Positions 1 through 3,286 of a stretch of 5,051 bases of DNA are shown here, in pieces. The notes under the pieces are model-generated. The model did not search any database and was not told the DNA's origin. It was given only the letters and a program-made list of their open reading frames with translations. Source of the stretch: Lachnospiraceae bacterium UBA3732 (GTDB lineage: Bacteria > Bacillota > Clostridia > Lachnospirales > Lachnospiraceae); the NCBI GenBank assembly GCA_002372545.1, contig DFHD01000103.1, positions 2,773-7,823 on the forward strand, in the 5' to 3' direction. Both the position numbers and the translations under genes were made by a program. How positions within the stretch are numbered: the first letter of the stretch is position 1; each line of letters begins with the position of its first letter.

Positions 1-72
1 AGTAGGCTTCTTAGACTCAGTAGTAGAAGGCTTCTTTGCTTCAGTAGTAGTTTCTTCTGTGGTAGAAGGCTT
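1..72 (-). repeat. Thr/Lys/Pro-rich degenerate coding repeat (KPSTTE / KKPST / KKPT)
   Basis: Within the partial secreted protein, KPSTTE is encoded at 72-55 and again at 33-16, followed by SKKPT at the window edge. The copies are separated by ETTTEAK, which is also Thr-rich. This is a typical extracellular stalk or wall-spanning linker repeat. It may continue beyond the window. Confidence 0.55.
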
Positions 73-372
73 TTCTGTAGTAGTCTCGGTCTTCTTGTCG
101 TCGTCTACCTGAACGCCCATAGAAATCCACCAGTCGGCGTCTTTCTTGTTGGTTTCTGTAGTAGCCTCTTCGGTTTCAGCTTCTGTTGCGGTTGCTTCAG
201 ACTTCTCCGTTGTGGCTTCAGCTTTCTTTGCTTCATCCTCATTACCGGAAGAAGCACCCACCGTACTGATTGATTCTTTTTTATCGGTACCGTTCAGGAG
301 ATACCAGCTTCCGAATCCGCCGCCGGCAAGAAGAATAGCTGCAAGAGAAGCGATTAAAATCTTTTTTTTCAT
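1..372 (-). CDS. N-terminal part of an exported or membrane-anchored protein with a Thr/Glu/Lys-rich stalk (partial, function unknown)
   Basis: The frame opens at ATG 372 and runs off the window edge, giving 124 visible codons. A GAGGA ribosome binding site at 381-385 lies 8 nt upstream and supports this start; the ATG at 375-377 is in another frame and stops at once. Residues 1-4 are MKKK, followed by a hydrophobic stretch to about residue 27 (ILIASLAAILLAGGGFG, then SWYLL). This is a signal peptide or uncleaved membrane anchor; there is no lipobox cysteine and no clean AXA site. The rest is low-complexity, rich in Thr, Glu, Lys, Ala and Ser, interrupted by a short hydrophobic patch, DADWWISMGVQVD, at about residues 79-91. 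KPSTTE occurs twice near the window edge. Such stalks usually hold an extracellular domain away from the membrane, and that domain would lie outside the window. I do not recognise the family. It could be another surface glycosidase or binding protein like the cellulase upstream, but nothing visible proves that. Confidence 0.75.
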   Translation of the reverse strand, partial: MKKKILIASLAAILLAGGGFGSWYLLNGTDKKESISTVGASSGNEDEAKKAEATTEKSEATATEAETEEATTETNKKDADWWISMGVQVDDDKKTETTTEKPSTTEETTTEAKKPSTTESKKPT

Positions 373-438
373 ATCATTCGTCCTCACTTAAATGAAAAAC
401 AGTCAATCATAAACGTTTCATTATTATCTTATGAAAAC

Positions 439-447
439 AGTATAACA
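439..447 (-). promoter_or_regulatory. Extended -10 promoter element upstream of the partial secreted gene
   Basis: On the minus strand the sequence TGTTATACT (447 to 439) matches an extended -10 (TGnTATAAT) with one mismatch in the hexamer. The expected -35 position (about 462-467) reads GATTTT, which is a poor match, but extended -10 promoters tolerate that. It would give a leader of roughly 60 nt before ATG 372. It lies just outside the candidate end of the IS at 468, so it is probably the native promoter of the downstream gene. Confidence 0.5.
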
Positions 448-467
448 TTTTTGAAACAGAAAAAATC

Positions 468-480
468 TGTACAAACCCAT
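468..480 (+). repeat. Candidate right terminal inverted repeat of the IS
   Basis: TGTACAAACCCAT starts at 468 and reads into the element. It pairs with the copy at 1414-1426 at 10 of 13 positions and begins with the TG dinucleotide expected of IS3-family ends. The ACCCA block resembles IS150 termini as I remember them. Confidence 0.45.
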
Positions 481-504
481 AATTCCGGGTATTTTTTTTA
501 AAAA

Positions 505-533
505 ATTATACTCGCGCGTTCCGGGATATGCAA
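505..533 (-). promoter_or_regulatory. Outward-facing promoter (TTGCAT-17-TATAAT) in the downstream end of the IS
   Basis: On the minus strand a perfect -10 TATAAT (510-505) is preceded, after exactly 17 nt, by TTGCAT (533-528), which keeps the TTG of the -35 consensus. It lies after the transposase stop and before the candidate IS end, so transcription would leave the element and enter the secreted-protein gene starting at 372, with an initiation point near 498. It may be an IS-borne promoter that activates a neighbour. The AT-rich context makes a chance -10 possible. Confidence 0.5.
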
Positions 534-542
534 GCAAAATAT

Positions 543-1325
543 TCACTGCATCTTTACAGTTTTCATCCGATACTGCACAGGGCTCATGTTTCCGAGCCGG
601 CTCTTTTTTCTCTCCGTATTATAGAATGCAATATACGAATGGATTGCCGCACAGAGTTCGGAAAAATACTTCCACTCTTTCGGATAAATGAGTTCCGTTT
701 TGAGCTGGGCAAAAAAACTTTCCGCAAGCGCATTGTCGTAGCAGCTGCCCTTTACAGTCATGCTTCTTTTATACCCAAATCGCTCGAGCATCTGCATATA
801 TGCGTTCGTTCTGTAGAACCAGCCCCGGTCGCTGTGCAGAATGGGATGTACATCCGGATACCGGAAATGTGCGTGATCCACAGCTTTCAGAACCGTGACC
901 AGATCCGCCTTGTCAGATATTCTGTATCCAACCACTTCCGTACTGTAGCTGTCGATTACAACGCATAGATAAAGTTTTCTGTCTCCATAGGTGATCTCCG
1001 TCATATCCGTCACCCATTTTTTTCCAAAGCTCTTTGCGGAAAAGTCACGCATTAAAAGGTCTTCTCCTTCAGTACCAAACTGCTTATTGTAGGTATCGAA
1101 TTTCTTTTCCGGAAGCTCCGCCTGCTTCTTTCGCAATTTACAGCAAAGCCCCTCCTCCTTCATCAGGCGAAGCACTAGCTTATGGTTTAGCAGGTATCCT
1201 CTCTCCCGGAGCGCGCTGGTCATCCTGCGGTAACCGTAGCTTCCAAAGCTCTCCTTCTGAATATCCGCCATAAGCTGCCGGATCAGCCTGTAATCATCCT
1301 TCGCGTATCCATTTGTTTTTTTCAA
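543..1325 (-). CDS. IS3-family (IS150 group) orfB transposase, N-terminally short
   Basis: This is a DDE-type transposase catalytic subunit that would cut and join IS ends. I place the start at TTG 1325 because AAGGAGG lies 8 nt upstream. The frame is open for six more codons to a GTG at 1343, just below an in-frame TAA, but that start would put the Shine-Dalgarno sequence inside the gene. The protein is then 260 aa. It begins in the YGYRR region (about residues 29-34), with a NHKLVLRLMKEEGL block after it. The catalytic acids are D107 (WVTDMTEI), D166 (HSDRGW) and E202 (DNALAESFF), the last two separated by 35 residues as in IS3 elements. It ends with a YIAFYNTERKKSRLG...SPVQY block. Compared with IS150 OrfB (about 283 aa), the first ~35-40 residues with the helix-turn-helix are missing. 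No orfA precedes it, so normal OrfAB made by frameshifting is impossible and autonomous transposition is doubtful. The catalytic domain itself looks undamaged. Confidence 0.88.
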   Translation of the reverse strand: MKKTNGYAKDDYRLIRQLMADIQKESFGSYGYRRMTSALRERGYLLNHKLVLRLMKEEGLCCKLRKKQAELPEKKFDTYNKQFGTEGEDLLMRDFSAKSFGKKWVTDMTEITYGDRKLYLCVVIDSYSTEVVGYRISDKADLVTVLKAVDHAHFRYPDVHPILHSDRGWFYRTNAYMQMLERFGYKRSMTVKGSCYDNALAESFFAQLKTELIYPKEWKYFSELCAAIHSYIAFYNTERKKSRLGNMSPVQYRMKTVKMQ

Positions 1326-1327
1326 TA

Positions 1328-1357
1328 TTTGATCCTCCTTCACATGAATTTATGTGA
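1328..1357 (-). promoter_or_regulatory. Shine-Dalgarno site with an upstream inverted repeat before the transposase start
   Basis: On the minus strand a perfect 6-bp inverted repeat, TCACAT-AAATTC-ATGTGA (1357-1340), is immediately followed by AGGAGG, then 8 nt to TTG 1325. In the RNA the short stem would sit directly against the ribosome binding site and could modulate transposase translation. Alternatively it could be a DNA-binding site. The stem is AT-rich and only weakly stable, so a role is inference. The Shine-Dalgarno itself is convincing and decides the start choice. Confidence 0.45.
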
Positions 1358-1376
1358 GATCAGTTTACGCCGGAGC

Positions 1377-1406
1377 AAAAAAAGTGCCGGTAATTTCTAC
1401 CGACAC
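1377..1406 (-). terminator. Rho-independent terminator after the rsmD-coaD-SepIVA-like operon
   Basis: Minus-strand RNA reads GUGUCGGUA, a 5-nt loop (GAAAU), UACCGGCAC, then seven U. The nine-pair stem is complete with one G-U wobble. On the plus strand the same position becomes a C-A mismatch and the U-tract is shorter, so the minus orientation is the better terminator. It lies about 70 nt after the stop of the SepIVA-like gene and before the transposase. Because it falls inside the candidate IS left end (1426), it may be carried by the IS, shielding it from incoming transcription, instead of being the native operon terminator. Confidence 0.75.
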
Positions 1407-1413
1407 CTTTTTC

Positions 1414-1426
1414 ATTGATTCGTACA
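1414..1426 (-). repeat. Candidate left terminal inverted repeat of the IS
   Basis: Read on the minus strand from 1426, TGTACGAATCAAT matches the copy at 468-480 at 10 of 13 positions. It begins with TG as IS3-family ends do. No matching duplication of the flanking bases is seen. Confidence 0.4.
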
Positions 1427-1478
1427 TGCTGTTCTGACCGCAGCCCCCCTGCCGGCCGTAGACGCTCTGCTTCATTAT

Positions 1479-2213
1479 TTATTCATCCAGGAAATCATCT
1501 TCCTCTTCGTCTTCGTATTCGTCCTCTTCTTCGTACTCTTCCTCGTATCCGCCGTCCTCTTCGTACTCTTCCTCTTCCTCATCGAATTCATCATCCGTGT
1601 AGGCAGGCGCTTGGTAAGCTTCCTGCTGGCCTGCCTGCGCAGGCTGCTGGGAAGAGCCATTGATCAGATTGATGCTGGCATCCAATTCACTCAGATTGGA
1701 TTCCATGGTATATACATTATTCTCCAGGCTCTCGCAGAGATTTCTGTAATTCTCATTCTCCGCCTCAAGCGTAGCAGCCATGAATTCCTTCATTTCGGAA
1801 ATCTTCTGTTTGGTATAGAGCATGCCACTGAGACGAACCTCCGTAGCTTCTGCCGTTGCCTCACTGACAATACGCTGCGCTTCCGCCTTGGCAGCATCCA
1901 CGATCTCGCCGGCCCTGATATTGGCCAGCTCGGTGATGTGGTTGGAATCCACAAGCCTGTTAGCCTCGTTCACAGATTCAGAAATAATGGCATCGGATCG
2001 GGTTCTGGCAGATGCAAGGATAGCTTCCTTGTTTCTCATGATCTTTCTGCATCTCTCGATCTCACTGGGCAGCTTCATTTTCAATTCGTTCAGAAGCCTT
2101 TCTATCTCGTCCTTCGGTACGACGATCTTGTTTGAGGACAGGGGCTGATATTTGCACTGCCCGATAAATACCTCAATCTCCTGAATTAAATCCTCAACGC
2201 CCTTCTTTCCCAT
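1479..2213 (-). CDS. SepIVA/DivIVA-like coiled-coil protein with a strongly acidic C-terminal tail
   Basis: This is a 244-residue soluble protein with no signal peptide or membrane segment. The start ATG 2213 has GGAGGT 7 nt upstream. Residues about 29-80 (IVVPKDEIERLLNELKMKLP, then a RSDAIISES block) and the following Ala/Glu-rich heptad-like stretch (AGEIVDAAKAEAQRIVSEA) resemble, from memory, mycobacterial SepIVA and other DivIVA-related proteins. Those act as cytoplasmic coiled-coil scaffolds in septation and envelope growth. Relatives in clostridia are often labelled ATPase or ATP synthase subunit-like because of the coiled coil, but no Walker motif is visible. Coiled coil covers roughly residues 60-180, then a Gln/Ala/Pro-rich hinge (about 186-206) leads to an almost purely Asp/Glu/Tyr tail (207-244). 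It follows coaD by 21 nt, so it is co-transcribed. A related gene near coaD in actinobacteria, as I recall, supports an old linkage. The family call is moderate; the division role is inference. Confidence 0.8.
   Translation of the reverse strand: MGKKGVEDLIQEIEVFIGQCKYQPLSSNKIVVPKDEIERLLNELKMKLPSEIERCRKIMRNKEAILASARTRSDAIISESVNEANRLVDSNHITELANIRAGEIVDAAKAEAQRIVSEATAEATEVRLSGMLYTKQKISEMKEFMAATLEAENENYRNLCESLENNVYTMESNLSELDASINLINGSSQQPAQAGQQEAYQAPAYTDDEFDEEEEEYEEDGGYEEEYEEEDEYEDEEEDDFLDE
1482..1595 (-). repeat. Low-complexity acidic tail-coding stretch (Glu/Asp/Tyr)
   Basis: The last 38 codons of the SepIVA-like gene encode almost only Glu, Asp and Tyr with two Gly, one Leu and a few Phe. The units are imperfect repeats such as YEED, YEEE and YEDE. 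The DNA shows the corresponding CTCTTC/GTA-type purine-pyrimidine asymmetry and is open to slippage. Such tails commonly bind basic proteins, metal or polycationic surfaces; no specific partner can be named. Confidence 0.7.
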
Positions 2214-2234
2214 TTTTTTAACCTCCTGTAAAAC

Positions 2235-2714
2235 TTAGCCTATTAGTTTTTCTTCTATTTTCATCAATACCGGTTCGGGAACAAACTGTTCCACTGTTTT
2301 TCCGTATGACGCAAACTCCCTGACCATACTCGAACTGATAAAGGAATGGGTGGGATCCGCTGCCAGAAACAGAGTCTCTATTCCGCCGGAAAAGCTGCGG
2401 TTAGCCTGTGCCATCCTAAGCTCCTCTCCAAAATCCGTAATCTCCCTCAGTCCTCTGATGATGGCTCCGATCTCCCGCTCCTTCACATAATCGATCAGCA
2501 GTCCGTCGTAAAAGTCCACAAAAACATTCGGGATATCACCCACGACCTCTTTTAACATATTAACACGTTCTTCGACAGAAAACAACGAGGATTTTTTAGA
2601 AGAATTATGAAGAAGGCAGACATGTACCTCTTCAAAGAGCAGAGAAGCCCTCCTGATCACATCCAGATGCCCGTAGGTCGGAGGGTCAAAGCTCCCCGGA
2701 TATACTACCTTCAT
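2235..2714 (-). CDS. coaD: Phosphopantetheine adenylyltransferase (PPAT)
   Basis: This enzyme joins ATP and 4'-phosphopantetheine to give dephospho-CoA and pyrophosphate, the penultimate step of coenzyme A synthesis in the cytoplasm. The protein is 159 aa, the normal length. The nucleotidyltransferase signature GSFDPPTYGH is at residues 7-16, where Thr-Tyr-Gly-His is the T/HxGH site. The SKKSSLFSVEER block (39-50), the IIRGLR-DF-EELRMAQANR block (85-106) and ISSSMVRE (126-133) are the family's other substrate-binding motifs. The start ATG 2714 has AGGAGG 7 nt upstream and overlaps the rsmD stop as ATGA, implying translational coupling. The rsmD-coaD pair is a conserved arrangement, ylbH-ylbI (coaD) in B. 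subtilis. Nothing looks damaged. Confidence 0.97.
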   Translation of the reverse strand: MKVVYPGSFDPPTYGHLDVIRRASLLFEEVHVCLLHNSSKKSSLFSVEERVNMLKEVVGDIPNVFVDFYDGLLIDYVKEREIGAIIRGLREITDFGEELRMAQANRSFSGGIETLFLAADPTHSFISSSMVREFASYGKTVEQFVPEPVLMKIEEKLIG

Positions 2715-3274
2715 TCCACTTCCTCCTTCCGTTTCAGAAAAACATGCTTATTGGTCTTATAGTTTTTTTCCTTATATACGGTAAACACCGTTTCCGTTTC
2801 CACATAGTCAAAATCCGTTTTATCGTCCGCTTCCACAACGATCACCACCTCCGGATTCCGGAAGGTCTTTCCGCTGAGGATCATGAGCGCTTCCTTTTCC
2901 AGCTCCTTTCCGTAGGGCGGATCGATAAAGATGACATCCTCATCTATCTCCTTCCTGCCCCGCAAAAAATTCAGCGCGTCGCCCTTAACGATCCTGGCTT
3001 CCTTTTCAAACTTCGTAAAGCGGATATTTTCCTCTATGCACCGGATGGCCTCTCTGCCCTGTTCTACAAAACAGGCCGTCTCCGCCCCCCGGGAAAGCGC
3101 CTCAATTCCCACGGCTCCGCTCCCCGCAAAAAGATCCAGAAAGCGGCAGCCCGGGATATAGGGCATCAGTATGTTAAACAAAGTCTCCTTATACCGGTCG
3201 AGGGTAGGTCTGGTTCCCTCTCCCTCTACCGATCTGAGCGGAAGACTCCTCCTTGTTCCCGCTATGACACGCAT
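2711..3274 (-). CDS. rsmD: 16S rRNA (guanine(966)-N(2))-methyltransferase
   Basis: RsmD uses S-adenosylmethionine to methylate N2 of G966 in 16S rRNA during 30S assembly. The protein is 187 aa, normal for the family. It opens with MRVIAGTRRS and the typical RPTLDRYKETLFN block (22-34). The SAM-binding motif I, DLFAGSGAVGIEALSRGA, is at 47-64, followed by the acidic FVEQ (69-72) that contacts the ribose and GDA at 98-100. The catalytic motif IV, IDPPYG, is at 117-122. The start ATG 3274 has AGGAGG 6 nt upstream; that site overlaps the stop codon of the upstream cellulase, so the two are almost certainly on one transcript. The 3' end overlaps coaD by 4 nt. All key motifs are present. Confidence 0.97.
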   Translation of the reverse strand: MRVIAGTRRSLPLRSVEGEGTRPTLDRYKETLFNILMPYIPGCRFLDLFAGSGAVGIEALSRGAETACFVEQGREAIRCIEENIRFTKFEKEARIVKGDALNFLRGRKEIDEDVIFIDPPYGKELEKEALMILSGKTFRNPEVVIVVEADDKTDFDYVETETVFTVYKEKNYKTNKHVFLKRKEEVE

Positions 3275-3280
3275 GGTTCT

Positions 3281-3286
3281 CCTCCT
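3281..3286 (-). promoter_or_regulatory. rsmD ribosome binding site overlapping the cellulase stop codon
   Basis: AGGAGG at 3286-3281 lies 6 nt before rsmD ATG 3274, and its first two bases are the last two of the cellulase stop TAG (3287-3285). There is no room for a separate rsmD promoter outside the cellulase coding sequence, so rsmD translation probably depends on, and may be coupled to, the cellulase message. Confidence 0.8.

Larger units (their letters stand above)
468..1426 (-). mobile_element. IS150-type IS3-family insertion sequence, probably an orfA-deleted derivative
   Basis: The core is an orfB-type DD35E transposase. The ends are inferred from a candidate inverted repeat: TGTACAAACCCAT reading inward on the plus strand from 468, and TGTACGAATCAAT reading inward on the minus strand from 1426, matching at 10 of 13 positions. 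IS3-family ends begin with TG, and from memory IS150 itself starts with TGTACTG followed by an ACCCA block, so both the ends and the protein point to the IS150 group. The element would be 959 bp, shorter than the roughly 1.2-1.5 kb usual for IS3 members, because only about 100 nt separate the left end from the transposase start and no orfA is present. The flanks ATC and TGC do not form a target-site duplication, so the exact borders are uncertain or the copy is rearranged. Confidence 0.55.

Noticed and set aside
456..470. ACAGA-AAAAA-TCTGT inverted repeat as a terminator or operator.
   Set aside because: The stem is only 5 bp, has no U-tract in either direction, and overlaps the proposed IS end.
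484..526. Two TTCCGGG copies (484-490 and 520-526) as a regulator-binding direct repeat.
   Set aside because: They are seven bases each, 36 nt apart, with no further conservation around them. They are more likely chance or part of the IS end structure.
807..830. HSDRGW in place of HSDQGW in the transposase as a disabling mutation.
   Set aside because: The catalytic Asp is kept, and Arg at this position is common in functional IS3-family transposases.
528..968. Long plus-strand open frame opposite the transposase.
   Set aside because: It is antisense to a clearly conserved transposase, has no recognisable motifs, and its composition mirrors the opposite strand. The plus-strand frames opposite rsmD, coaD, the coiled-coil gene and the cellulase were rejected for the same reason.
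463..1430. A target-site duplication flanking the IS.
   Set aside because: The bases next to the proposed ends (ATC on one side, TGC on the other) do not match, and no 3-5 bp alternative fits these borders.
1365..1475. A 36-codon minus-strand ORF (ATG 1475 to TAA 1365) between the SepIVA-like gene and the transposase.
   Set aside because: It has no Shine-Dalgarno, runs through the terminator hairpin and U-tract, and shows no recognisable domain or orfA-like helix-turn-helix.
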